Source: Pyropia yezoensis (Eukaryota; Rhodophyta; Bangiophyceae; Bangiales; Bangiaceae). Taken from it: a stretch of DNA of 64,000 nt. Shown here one piece after another: positions 10,690 to 21,792 of the stretch. How positions within the stretch are numbered: position 1 is the stretch's first letter; every line of letters starts with the position of its first letter. Location: contig CM020618.1 in NCBI GenBank assembly GCA_009829735.1, forward strand, positions 19,763,346 through 19,827,345. Direction: 5' to 3'. The position numbers and the translations under genes are program-made. The notes beneath the pieces are model-generated. The model was not told the origin of the DNA, made no database searches, and saw only the letters and a program-made list of their open reading frames with translations.

Positions 10690-11352
10690 TGGTCCCCGAT
10701 CATCACGTCCGCGTCACCCTCTGCACCAGTTATTGCAACCGTTGAAGAGCGATTGGCAACTGCCAATGCCCGCCTTGCACAAAGGGAACGTGAGGTCATG
10801 GGGTTGAGCAGGAGAAGGATCGACTTTGCAGCCTAGCTGATGCGGCAGAACTCGACGATAATGCACGAACCAGCGCCCTGGCGGAGTGCCAGTCCCGCCT
10901 GGATACCGCAGGGCAGCGGCGGATGCTGGCGGAGACAACGGTGGCTGCTTTGGAGCAAGCGCTGTCGAAGACTCCGAAGCAGCGCCAGGAGGCGCTGACG
11001 CGGCCTGCCGCGTTGCTGTCCGCCTCTGTGTCGCGTGTGTTTGACCGTGCTCTCAGGTACGGGGTCAACGCTAACTTCCTGTGCCCTAGCAGGTCTGACA
11101 TGACGCTGCCGGTGTCGCCGTTTGCCCACTTCGTGGCTGAGACCCCGCTGACGGTTATGACCGACCTGTCGCCCGCGCACTACGCATCAATTGGCGAGCG
11201 GCCCGACCCATACTCGGCCGCGCTTGAGGCGACCTACATCCGGGAGTCCCTTCAGGTCTTGCCTGCGGGCACTCGTGTCGTTGGCCTGAGCATCACATCG
11301 GGCAAGATAAGCGCCAAGCGCCTGTTCCAAGCGGGTAGCCGCCAAAGCGTTC
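10690..11352 (+). pseudogene. Coiled-coil N-terminal half of a split gene
   Basis: Two frames abut at about 10800. The first carries ATVEERLATANARLAQRERE. The second, from 10803, continues EQEKDRLCSLADAAELDD and TTVAALEQALSKTPKQRQ, a heptad-like helical segment rich in Glu, Ala, Leu and Arg. A non-coiled segment follows, ending in VLPAGTRVVGLSITSGKI. The frame is cut by the left LTR of element 1 at 11353. One frameshift is needed near 10800. The missing C-terminus probably lies at 20723-21790 on the other side of the retroelement, same strand; that link is inference. Confidence 0.5.
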
Positions 11353-11821
11353 TGTGGCAAAAACCTCTCGCACACGCGACACCCAAGTTTGGGCGGTGCA
11401 CAAAGGCTGCTTCCCATGTCGGGCGATTTGGAAGAAGTGCACGTCGCACACACTCTATCCTTGTTGTGGGGCAATCCCCCCACTGACAAACAAGAAGATC
11501 GTGTGTGGTCCAACAGCTTCTTGGTCGGGTCGGGGAAGCAAGGCCAAGCCCCGCTGTCCCTCCCCTTATCCCCCCAGGGTCCCCTCAGAATCTCGACACT
11601 CAGAATCTCCCACCCCAGCACCTGCCCACCGGGCCACACGAAAATTCAAGACGATAGAATGGCGAGTACCCTCAAATCCTCGATAGATTTACTACGAAGC
11701 TAATTATCCCTCACTTAGGGAATATGGACCCAAATGCAAGGGGAGGATTGAGTCAGGCTTGTGGCCTGCCGCCCCTTGCATGGCACGTGTTGCCCCATAC
11801 CTGGGGGTCAATACTGCCACA
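11353..11821 (-). repeat. Chromovirus LTR B (3' LTR of element 1)
   Basis: 469 bp, TGTGGCA...TGCCACA, closely matching LTR D over its length. The purine tract at its right edge on the minus strand identifies it as the 3' LTR of the leftward element. Confidence 0.92.
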
Positions 11822-11834
11822 CTCCCCTCTCCTC
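11822..11834 (-). promoter_or_regulatory. Polypurine tract (element 1)
   Basis: Minus strand GAGGAGAGGGGAG abuts the TG that opens the 3' LTR, the position where plus-strand DNA synthesis is primed. The same 13 bases are at 27202-27214 in element 2. Confidence 0.75.
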
Positions 11835-12155
11835 AGTTCCGACCGAACCGGTCGGCCATGCGAGGGGGCGTGTAAACGCAGGTCCGGCGGTGCGGGCGCG
11901 ACTTTCTGTCCCCCGCGAACGTAATGTGGACGTGAAGGCGGTCACGTTGACCGCCCCTCTCCTCAAGCTTGCCCACTCGGCAGCTTGCTCTTCTCGTTTC
12001 TCACATCACAACGACCAACACATCCCCTTCACCTTCCACTGGGCCGCCCCACCCTGGGGAGGCCACTTATCTACCCACGATCCGAGCCCCCCTCAACTTG
12101 ATGCGGGTCTCGTGCAGCTGCAGCCTCCCTGCCTCTCCCTAACGTGGTAAGAGCC

Positions 12156-14130
12156 ATGGCGGTACAGGGGTTGGAGTCTGCCTCCCTGGACGAGCGTATG
12201 GAGGACAACCCTTACGGTGCGGCGCCCGCCGGGACTTCCGGCGGGGGCTCCGCGGTCGCTCCGGGGTATGGGACTCCCGCGTCACCCGATTTTGGGTTGG
12301 CGGCGGGATCTCCCCCGGAGCGGGCCGCGTCATCCCACGTGAGGCCTTGAGGCAGTAATTTTACCCCGCTTGGCCTCTATATGAGGAGGGGTTGACTGCT
12401 CTCCGCTGTGGCCGACTTGGCACAGCGCTGAGTCGGGTATGGGACCGCCTACCGGAGACGTTCCCCAGTAGGGTCGGGCTCCCTGCCGGCTCCAGAACGG
12501 AACAGTTTGCTTTCCTGGACGAGGACGAAGTCGAAGATGTGCAGCGGGCCAAGGCCATGGTGGACCGCGGGGGAACTACCCCAGGCCACGGCGACGTGCC
12601 GACCTTTACTTGGGACGCGGTGACATCACGTGTCCTGTACCTTCACGAGGTCGATCCGCACACTCATCACTTCGATGTGCGGATACAGAGAGACTTCCGG
12701 CGAGGTCCCTACTTGGTGACCTCGGCTCAAATTGAGTTTCCGCAGCAGTCCGCTGCCAGCAAGGAGCAGTACTACCCCAAGACGCCCGAGTGGTGGCCTC
12801 CAGTTAAGGTTCCCTACGGGTTTCCGGCGTTGTTACCCCGGTTGCTCGACCACTTCGGCTCCACCATGTTGGTGGCTAGCCCGGACCACGTGGTGTTCGC
12901 CATGTTGGCAACCCAGTGGCTCCTAGAGGTCAGGTCGACCTGGGTGTCTTGTGTCCAGCGGCGGGGGATGCTCTGGAATCTTCCCCCCTCGGCTGATCCA
13001 AGGTTTGGAACAGCTCACCTCTCAGCTAGTTGCTGAGGGGTGCTCATCAGGACATTTTACTCTACTTGAGAAGATGCTCCGTCTACATAAGTTCATCGAG
13101 TGGGAGAGCATTGAGCACAAGTTGCGCCGATCCACCCGCGTGCCCAAGAACGATGGCGCACTTCGCAAGTTCGTCTGGGTCGGTCGTGAGCTTCACGACG
13201 GCCGTGTGGTACTTCGAGATGGGTTCGGCATCGGGGACTACCCGTATGCCCCGGGGTTGTATCGCCACACTGCGCTGCTCCTGGACAAGGCCATCGTGAT
13301 GGCCGTGCCTGTTCACGAAAACTATTTGCCTCAACCCACTGCGGGGGCCCCGAGTAGCGGTCGCAGTTACACTCGGGCAACGCCAACTCGGCGTGCCCCT
13401 CCGCTTCCTGCAGTCCCTTACCAGCCGCACGGGGACATTCCGATAAGCGTGGCCGTTGAGTCGTCCACCCCGGTGTCCCCAATCTTGGGGGCCACCGACT
13501 TGACGGTTTATCCCAAGTTGGTGTTGCCGGCCACGCCTCTGACCTCAAAAGATGATGATCACTATGTTGGTGCGCACCATTTCTTGGTTGGCCGCGTCGA
13601 CCGCAACCCTTCAGGCTTCCGAGACTCCTCAACTTGAGGAGCGCGTCCGTACTGCAGTGACGACCGCGAGTTGCGAGTTGAAGGCGGGGTTAATGACGGC
13701 CGAGTTGGCTTGCATTGGGTCTATTGTGCCCCAGCCAGCCCCGCTATGGCGTGGCAAGCGTCGGCCGAGCGGGGCATACTCGCCTCCTCGCCGTCGTCGC
13801 CGTCACTCGCGGCGCTCTCCCTCCCTGTCGGAAGACGAGTTGTCTTATTCCGTCTCGGAGTCCTCTACCCCGTCGGAGACGGTGTCGGTCCGGCCTCTGC
13901 GTCGCCAACTTGCGCGCATGCCCAAGCAGAAGAGTAGCCACGGTCGGCGCCACTTGCGCGACCGTGAGGGGCGCGACGGTTCCGACTTGGAGCCGCCGCC
14001 CCCTCCAACGAGTGGAGACCGTTATCGGCGTGGGTCTCGCCGCTCGCCTTCATGTGAGGGCGAGGGCCGTGGGGTTGGAGAGTCTAGCATGCGTGCCAAG
14101 TTCGCAGCTGCCTTTGTTGTGAGAGTGTGA
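12156..14130 (+). pseudogene. Antisense ORF of the chromovirus (element 1 copy)
   Basis: This copy runs on the strand opposite to gag-pol, from ATG 12156, and ends tail-to-tail with pol, whose stop is at 14146. It aligns throughout with the element 2 copy: a Gly/Ser/Ala-rich start (SYGAAPAGTSGGGSA in element 2), a globular middle (HHFDVR, GFPALLPRLLDHFGS, WVSCVQRRGMLW, FIEWESIEHKLRR) and a basic Ser/Arg tail (PPRRRRRHS, SSHGRRHLRDREGRDGSD). Lesions: a one-base deletion near 12320, a TAA near 12355, a frameshift near 12985 and an extra A near 13548. The normal stop is lost, so it reads on to 14130. Not Gag, Pol or Env by any motif I recognise. Function unknown. Confidence 0.75.
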
Positions 14131-14145
14131 GGGTTAGGGCTGTAG

Positions 14146-17100
14146 TTAAAAGCCACTCTGCGTACCACTCCGACTTGAAGCACTCTCTTGGCCCTGTGAC
14201 TCGGTCTTCCTGCACTTCGAGGGGGGGCTTTTAGGGTCTATATGGTTTCGGGCACAGTATGCCCGGACGTTCTCAGCGGGAAGGTCCTCCACGTATTCCC
14301 ACGTACCATCCTTGGCCTTATAGCTGATCCAACGCACCCTCAACATGAGGCGGTTAGTGTCCTCATCCCAGCCGTGGTCGATGAACTTATCGAACACGTA
14401 CTCCTGCCGGCCCTGTCTGGCCGCAGGCAGCGAGGGCAGGCGCCACGCTTTCAGCGCACGCGCCCAAGATGGGTCGCCTGCAGGCGGTGGTGCAACTTTG
14501 ACCACGTCCTGTCCCTTTACTGTGCGGACCCCATCGTCAATCTCGATGGTGAACCGCCGCCCATCTGTACGGAGGACCTGGTACGGCCCCTTCGACTGAA
14601 ATACCAACTTACCCCCAGTTGGGGTGTGGGAGTAAGCCAGTACCCAGTCACCCTTCTCGGGGACATGCTTAGCATTGCGCATCTCTTTGTCAAAAGTACG
14701 CTTGTAGGGCTTTTGCGCTTTGTCTATCTCAGCCCTGACTTTAGGGATGAGTTTTTCAAGCCTAGCAGCGAGCTCCGCCTTACTCCCAGGGGGGGTAGGC
14801 GTACTGCCACCGTCCTCCCTAGTTGGGAGCGGCCGCCGCACGGCAATAGACCGCACGCGACGTGAGGTCACAAAAGCGAGCGGTACTTTCCCGGTAGATG
14901 AGTGGACCTGCGAATTGTAGGCAGTCGTAAGAATAGAAATGTATTGGTCCCACGTTTTCACGTGCTCACTCACGTAGTGGCGCAGCTGCTGAACAACAGT
15001 TTTGTTGACGCGCTCCACCTGCTCATTAGTTTGTAGGTGGTAGGGGGTGGCATAGTTTGCCTGAACCCCCAACATATCCAGCACTCCCTGAAACAGTACG
15101 GACGCAAATTGCGGTCCATTTTCCGATAGTGTACTGTCCGAGATGCCATTCGCGGCAACCCAGTAATCTAGGAAGGCTGGCATGACCAGCATGGCCGTGA
15201 TCTCTGCCAGAGGGATCGCTCGCGTGAGTTTCGTGAAAGGATCACAAATGACCAGGAGGTACTGGTTGCCCTCCTCGGTCACGAACAGAGGCCCAAGGAT
15301 GTCCATTGCCAACGCGGCAAAGGGCTCCTTGGCCGGGACCAGTAACATATCCGTAGTAGGTCGCCGTTCCATCAGACAGTTCTGCGCACAATTTGTGCAG
15401 GCAGACACCCAACTGTAGATGTCCACCACCATGGACGGTCCGTCGTACCTCGTCCTCAGGGTCTGGTACAGTTTACGAGACCCCAGATGTCCACCTGTGG
15501 GAGCGTTATGCTCCTTCTCAAGGATACTGTCCTTGAGGGATGCGCGGACGACAAGTGGTTCGGTCCCCTGAATGACCCCCCTCCTCAAGAGGAGGCCATC
15601 GTCTCCGATAAAGATCCGCGTTTCCGCCACCGCATCCAGCGTATCCCTTTGCGACTTGCAGATGGAGTCCTCTGCCTGAGACTTCACCACCTCGTCCATG
15701 GACAGCGGCAAGTACTTCTTGTTCCCTGGCGCCTCGGGGCTCAACGTCTGACCCGAGCGCGCGACTACCCCCACGATGGTGATGTCATCATCGACTGAGT
15801 TAGTGACCTGCCCCTCGGTAGGTACGCGAGAAAGGCCGTCGGCCAGGGCATGTCGCCTGCCAGGTCGGTACTCAATATCAAAGTTGAAGGGTGCAAGTCG
15901 CACCCTCCACCGGTTGACACCAGTGTTCGTGCAATCCGTCTTGAAGATGAACTGCAACGCGCGGTGGTCACAGCGGATGAGGAACTTCTCACCCTCTAGG
16001 TAGTGACGAAGTGACGTCACCGCCCACACCAATGCGAGTCCTTCTAACTCGGTGACTCCATAGTTCTTCTCAGCCGAGTTTAGCCCCTTGCTGAAGTATC
16101 CCACCGGCAAGTACTCCTTGTCCGGCTGCTGCTGAAGCAACACACAACCAAGTTGGTCGTAGCTAGCGTCCACATCCAGGATGTAGTGGCCTCCCAACCT
16201 GGGAATAGCCAGGATAGGGGGCTTCAGCAGAAGGTCCCGAAGAGTCTCAAAGGATTCCTGCTCCCCCTGACTTAGGGGAGGTAGGTTCTTCGGTAGCGTT
16301 GAGCTCACTAACTCATTCAACGGCTTGGCCACCTTGGCGAAGCCCTTAGTGAAACGTCGGAACACGTTACACATCCCGAGGAAGCTCGTCCTCTGGGTCT
16401 GGGTCCAGGGTAACTGAGCCTTACTGATGGCCCTCAAGTTCTTTTCGTTGACACTGAGGCGCCCCGGACGGACAACATGTCCCAAGTATTCCACCTCTTG
16501 AGTGAAGAGGTGGCACTTACTCGCCTTCAGTGACACACCGGCGTCAGCAAGTAGCTTGAACACCTGGCCAAGATGGCCAATGTGTTCCTCCGGACTTCGG
16601 GAGAACACAATGATATCGTCTAGGTACACGAGACAGATCTGCCACCGTACTCCGGCCAGAATCATGTCCATGGCGCGCTGGAAAGTTGCTGGCGCGTTAC
16701 ACAGTCCAAACGGTAGTCATTTGCACAGGTAGGTACCACAGTGAGAGGTGAAGGTAGTTTTATGCCTGTCTTCTGGGGCAATGCGAATTTGCCAATACCC
16801 CGCGTTACAGTCTAGGGGAGAAAACACGTTAGCTTCCCCCGGTGATTCCAGACAGTCGTCCATCCTAGGTAGGGGACAACTGTCCATCACTGTGCTCTCG
16901 TTGAGCTTACGGTAGTCGATACAGAACCATGGGGTCCCATCAACTTTGGGGACAAAAACCACCGGACTCGCCCACTCGGCATTGCTGGCCTCGATCACAT
17001 CGAGGGCCTCCATGCGAGCGACTTGCTCTTTGACGAGGGCCCTTGAACGGGGCCCTCAACTGTGCGGATGTTGCCGTATAGGGGGTGCACCGGGTTTCAA

Positions 17101-17214
17101 CTCCATCCGGTGTTGGGTGGCTCTCATGAGTCGCAATTGACCATCCCACAACTTGTGAAATTGGTCCAAGAGGCGTTCAACTTGAACCCTTAACCTTGGT
17201 GGAACATTCTCCAT
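14146..17214 (-). pseudogene. Pol: RT, RNase H, integrase, chromodomain (element 1)
   Basis: Single minus frame from MENVPPRL (ATG 17214) to 14146, broken by two TGA stops: one near 17057 in the PIRQHPHS region, one at 16717-16719 after TYLCK. RT has IDYRKLNE, LPRMDD and an intact YLDDIIVF. RNase H has LDVDASYDQLG and the family's later motifs. Integrase has the HHCC zinc region, then ALAMDILGPLF for the first catalytic Asp; the second reads LSENGPQF where element 2 has LSDNGPQF, an Asp-to-Glu change. It ends with a chromodomain (EYVFDKFIDHGWDE, LRVRWISYKAKDGTWEYVEDL), which defines the chromovirus lineage and is known to bind modified histones in related elements. Confidence 0.9.
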
Positions 17215-17322
17215 CTTCACATGGGGTCGACAAGAGGCGGCCGGCTTGGCTTGATGCTTCTCCTCTCCAGACTTCGGGTCGCTACTCGCGCCCGCGCTGA
17301 GGGAGACCGCTACTATCGGTCC

Positions 17323-18309
17323 CTAATGTTGGTCGATATAGCCGAACTTGGCTCCCGACTGAAAGTACTTGGGCGAAGAGCTCAGGTTCATAACCTGGAT
17401 CCTGCACGGTACTCCGGCTTTGGAGTCCATCGTGCCAAGGGCAACATGCACTTGGTGCATGCGAGTAAGACGGGGGTGAGGGTGCACCAACCCGTTCCCC
17501 GTATAATCAGTTACAACGTCAACGTGCGCCACCGAGTTGGGGGGCAACGTGACTTTACGGGCTAAACGCAGGGTAGCAGTAAACGCTTCTCTCACAGAGC
17601 AAACAGGCTTCGACTGTGTGACTGTCACAGGAGCCACAGACTTTCTCTTACCAAGGATGGGGATGGTCTCCCCATTCATCAACTTTGCCCAATACTCAGG
17701 GCCACAAATCAAAGGCACTTTTGTTACAACATGAGGGGTACCCAGAAGCAGGGGTACCGATATATTCCCGACTACTTCATAGGTCACGTCGACCTCATGG
17801 GTCCCCAACCTAGTTGGTAGGGTTACGGTACCAACAATGGGAAGTACCCCACCGTTGATGTCGATCAGATGGTCAGCTTTAGACTTCCAGCGTTGGAGCT
17901 TCATCTCCTTTGGTAATAGCGACTTGCGAATCAAGGAGGCTCCTGACCAGGTATCAAGGACAAAACGGGCACAACAGCCACGGCCGTGGGCTAGTTGCAG
18001 CCGTCCAGCCACCTGGAAGTTTTCACCCGTCAGCACCGCGATGACCCGACGTGGGTTTACGTTTTTAGGGAGTCCTACCCGAGGTGGGCGGACTCCCTTA
18101 GGTCGCCGCAGTATCCAGCAGGGCGGGTTTGTCCTCTTGACCCACTTGGCCGAGGCTGCCGTTGTGAGCTTAGGATGGCCAGCTCCAACGGTCATTCGTT
18201 TCCCGCCGACTTCGCGTCTGAATCCGAGGGCGAAGGGGAAATTGACGAGTCCGAGGACGACGTGTCCGCCCCCTCCGCCGAGGGTGTGGCGACCGCCACA
18301 ACCGGTCAA
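17323..18309 (-). pseudogene. Retroviral-type aspartic protease (element 1)
   Basis: The core reads VLDTWSGASLIRKSLLP where element 2 has VLDTGSGAS, the DTG/DSG catalytic loop, so the Gly after Thr is Trp here and activity is doubtful. PLLLGTPHV is the typical second protease motif. The frame is -1 relative to gag, overlaps its end by about 15 codons and has no ATG near its start, so it would need a ribosomal frameshift from gag. It ends in TAG (17323-17325) after IDQH, beyond which the same frame is open into RT. Confidence 0.85.
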
Positions 18310-20137
18310 GGTCCACCCTCGCGGCGTGAACGTACTTCGTTCGTAGCCGACTTCTTACTCGCATTCTTCACGAGTTGTTGAATGCATTTACTCAACATGA
18401 AGCAATCATATGTCTGGTGCCAATCGCAGTTGCAGTTCCAATACCGATTGTCAGCTCCCGGAGTGGTCTTCCCGACTGGGAGAGGCGACGAGGTACCTTG
18501 GGAAGATCGCACGGCAGCTACTACCCTCTCCTTGCGAATTCGGCGTGCCTCTCGTAGCTCTCTGGCCTGGCGCGCCTCCTCCCGTTCCTTGGCCAACTCG
18601 GCCTGACGCCCCTGGCGTTGTTCCTCCCGCAACTTGCGGTAGGCCTCACCTCTGCGGTAGGCGAGCCTAGCCAACTCGGCCTGTGTCGCCCGAGCAGTAT
18701 TATGCTCCCGGGTCTCCATACGGAGTGACCAAAGGAGCCCCTCCACAAACCGACTCTTTACCACAGCTTGTGGATAAAGAAAGCCAGAAAGATTGATGAG
18801 CTTACGAACCCGCTCCGCAAAGGACAACTCGACCTCAGTCTCTTCCTGGTGAGCTTGGGTAAACTCCTCAAGTTGAGAAGCCAACGCTGCTTCATCCACC
18901 ATGGCTCTCAACAACCAGTTGACGAGCTCCAAATAGGACGTCACCTCACCAGCGCCTCGATTCGAGGAACTGGGCATGACCGACATAAGTTCTGTCCGCA
19001 GGTCGCCCTTCGTAAAATCCTGTAGCGTATAGAAAGCCATGCCTTCCCTTATGGCATTGTCGTCACAGGCTTTCGTGAAACGACGTAGAAACTCAAAGAA
19101 ACGGAGGGGGGAAGTTCCATCCCACTCCGCTTTGTGCCCAAAAGAGTAAAGTGCATTCTTCTTGGCACGGCCCATGGCTCGGGCCTGAATAGGACCGTAC
19201 GCCACCGACTTGTTGTGGAGGGCGTAGGTCTCACAGTCAAAGATCCTCTGGTAGACCGGGTTGGCTACCTGGATCTTGGGCGGCACCTCACGTTGAGGGA
19301 ACAGCCGCTGTGGCACTGGGGTTAGTCGACCCGCGGTGCCTGTCGTCTGCCGTGGCGAGCTTGGTGTAGCCGCCGGCGCTTCCGAGGGGAACTCCCCCGT
19401 CAGGGGCGTACGACCCACCGAGAATGGTGTGGCTCCCTCGTTGGGACTAACTGGGGTCGCCCCCTGTTCAGGGCGACCCGAGACAGGCGTTAGGAGGGAT
19501 TCCCCCTGCGCCTGCGGGCTCGAAAGCCCCAATCCGGTCTGGACATTAAGGCCATCTGGCAAACTCGCCACAATCTGATTCAGAATAGTATTCGTCATCG
19601 TGACCACCAGGTCCGGCAAAATCTGCCGCAACACATTGGTCGCCTCCCGACGGACAGTTTCCGCGAGAAGTGATTGTCGACTCCAGTTGAGTCTCGGTCC
19701 ACCTCCAGGAGTCCACCTTAGGGGTAACCACGATCCTTAGGGGTCTCAACCGGGGGCATGGGCGCGAGCCCATCGCCGACCAACGGAGGTCCGCCGTCCT
19801 CCGAAAGCCTAGTTGGCGACGGCTCCATGCCAAAGTTGGTTCCAACCCGAGTGGAACCCGCGGGGACAGTCCTCTCGCCTTGGGACGTTCCCGTTGAGTA
19901 TACCACGCGGTGACCAGATTTCGGCCCACCCACATCAGAAGTGTCACCCAAGTGAACGTCCGACTGACTCGGGGTGGCCTGTTGCCCGCCCGTACTCCCA
20001 GTCTTGCTAGATTGAGGGACCTCTAGTCCCTCTACGACCCTAGGTACACCTACCTGTGTCTCACCAGTATTCAAAAGGACTGAAGTACGTGCGTCACCCG
20101 TGTACTCCCCAGACAACGGGGGGCCCGAACCGGCCAT
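18306..20137 (-). pseudogene. Gag polyprotein (element 1)
   Basis: An N-terminal frame from ATG 20137 (MAGSGPPLSGEYTG) must shift twice near 19640-19740 to enter the main 18306-19634 frame. The first shift coincides with a 19-bp direct duplication (CCTTAGGGGT at 19716 and 19735). The main frame has a Pro/Ser-rich matrix-like part, then a helical capsid-like part (AEWDGTSPLRFFEFLRRFTKACDD, read here in two overlapping pieces; SYLELVNWLLRAMVDE; FAERVRKLINLSGFLYP), an Arg/Glu-rich helix, and a short Cys/His block, CNCDWHQTYDC. That block has the spacing C-x-C-x2-H-x4-C instead of the usual C-x2-C-x4-H-x4-C zinc knuckle. Role: virus-like particle assembly and RNA packaging. Confidence 0.8.
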
Positions 20138-20256
20138 GTTGGCTAACGATCCGTATGACACGGTCCAAGTCCACCGTTCCTCTGAGACGGAGGGCCCCCT
20201 ACACCCGGGTGCACCCGGAGGTAACGTTTACCTCTGTTCCCTGCTGCTCCACGAAA

Positions 20257-20722
20257 TGTGGCAAAAACCACTCGCACACGCGACACCCAAGTTGGGGCGG
20301 TGCAAAAGGGTTGCCTCCCGTGTCGGGGAAACCAAAAGATGAGCAAGTGGCACACACTCTATCCCTGTTGTGGGGCAATCCCCCCACTGACAAACAAGAA
20401 GATGGTGTGTGGTCCAACAGTTGCTTGGTCGGCACGGGGAAGCAAGGCCAAGCCCCGCTGTCCCTCCGCTTATCCCCCCAGGATCCCCTCAGAATCTCGC
20501 CACTCAGAATCTCCCACCCTAGCACCTGCCCACCGGGCCACACGAAAATTCAAGACGATAAATGCAGAAAACCCTGAAATCCAAGTTGGATTACTACTAA
20601 GCTAACTATCCCAAACTTAGGGAATATGGGCCGAAATGCAGGGGGAGGAACGAGTCAGGCTTGTGGCCTGCCCCGCCTTGCATGGCACGTGTTGCCCCCT
20701 ACCTGGGGGTCAATACTGCCAC
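20257..20722 (-). repeat. Chromovirus LTR C (5' LTR of element 1)
   Basis: 466 bp, beginning TGTGGCAAAAACC and ending TGCCAC without the last A seen in the other copies. Direct orientation with LTR B. Its several differences from LTR B, including small indels, suggest the insertion is not recent. Confidence 0.9.
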
Positions 20723-21790
20723 TCATTTCGTTTGTGCGCCTGCCTTGGAGCTGTTTTCTGGAGCTGGCCGTCCGGAGCGCTCGCGGGTACCTTGGCTTCA
20801 GCGGAGAGCTCAAGTCTCTTCCACCCGTCGCGTGAAACGAGGCAATGACGTACGTCACCATGAGCATGCTGGAAAGCCTCATCACCTTGAGTGCGTCGCT
20901 TGACGTGTACCACATGCGGCCGCCGACTGGGTGCGCTCTGTTGGCCATGCAGGGCAGTTGGCTCTTCTCCGTAGTCGAGTGGGCCGCCCGGCTTTTCGTC
21001 GGGCCCATCTCATCCCCGCTTAACCTCGGCGCGGAGCAGCACAAGGCTGCGGTCATCAAGCTGGACATTACCAAAGTCAAGCAGTGCGTGGAGCTGGACT
21101 TCAAGCAGTCGATCGAGTCGTCGACATTTCCTGCGGACGCGGGTGACGGCGAAGCCGAGGTCATCTGGTCGACCTCTCCGGCGGTGCTGCGGTTCTAGTG
21201 GGACGTCGGTGCCGTCCAGCGGCTCGACCGCCGGGATGCGAAGCTCGTCACCCACTAGGCAGTCTCCCACCTAACCAACCGTGACGCTTTTCTACCAATT
21301 TCGTCACCTGCCCCGTGTGCACGCGATGTGCGCGGAGCCATTTGAGGGCGCGTCGGCGCACGACGCGAAGGACCGTCACTGGGCTCTCTTGTCGGCGCGG
21401 CTATTGTCCGGCGACTTTTCCGTGCTGGTGGACATGCCGTTCGACGACGGCCGTCTGGCCACGGAAGAGGAGCTGGACGAAAACGGGCCGGTGCTGCAAC
21501 AGCTTGCTGTTTTCATCGCGTTGCTCGCGCACCGCGGTTTGCTCTACTGCGACCTACGTGTGCTCAATGTCGTCGTGACGGACAAGCAGGACGACGTCGT
21601 CGCTCACCTGGTTGACTAGGACGACATGGTGATCGTGACTTCCGGCACGGTTCGGAGCACGGACGCTTTCGTCGAGGCAATTGGCCGGAATGCTGCAAAG
21701 CATTACTTTCGGAACTGTCCATCGACCGTCGGCAGCCTTCCTGCGCTACGAAGGCGTCTTGACCAGGCGCTCCACGTGACTGAGGAGGTC
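20723..21790 (+). pseudogene. Kinase-like C-terminal half of a split gene
   Basis: One frame (20845-21198) continues after a TAG (21196-21198) and a second TAG (21256-21258), then shifts near 21270 into 21281-21619 and past a third TAG (21617-21619) to about 21790. The segment GLLYCDLRVLNVVV resembles the catalytic loop of eukaryotic-type kinases (HxDLxxxN), and HLVD followed by DDM after the stop resembles the metal-binding DFG region. The upstream part (KLDITKVKQCVELDFKQS) looks like a kinase N-lobe but lacks a clear glycine loop. It starts abruptly at the right LTR of element 1, on the same strand as the coiled-coil fragment ending at 11352. Inactive. Confidence 0.55.
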
Positions 21791-21792
21791 GG

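Larger units (their letters stand above)
11353..20722 (-). mobile_element. Full-length Ty3/gypsy chromovirus (element 1), 9.37 kb
   Basis: Bounded by two direct LTRs (11353-11821 and 20257-20722). Coding order in its own leftward direction is gag, protease, RT, RNase H, integrase, chromodomain; a separate ORF on the opposite strand fills 12156-14130 next to the 3' LTR. A polypurine tract beside LTR B fixes the direction. The flanks do not show a convincing target-site duplication (CGTTC on the left; TCATT on the right, where LTR C also lacks its final A). Stops in RT, frameshifts in gag and in the antisense ORF, and changed catalytic residues show it is dead. Confidence 0.9.

Noticed and set aside
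11353-20722. Envelope gene making element 1 a retrovirus
   Set aside because: The additional ORF is on the opposite strand and shows no signal peptide, cleavage site or membrane anchor.
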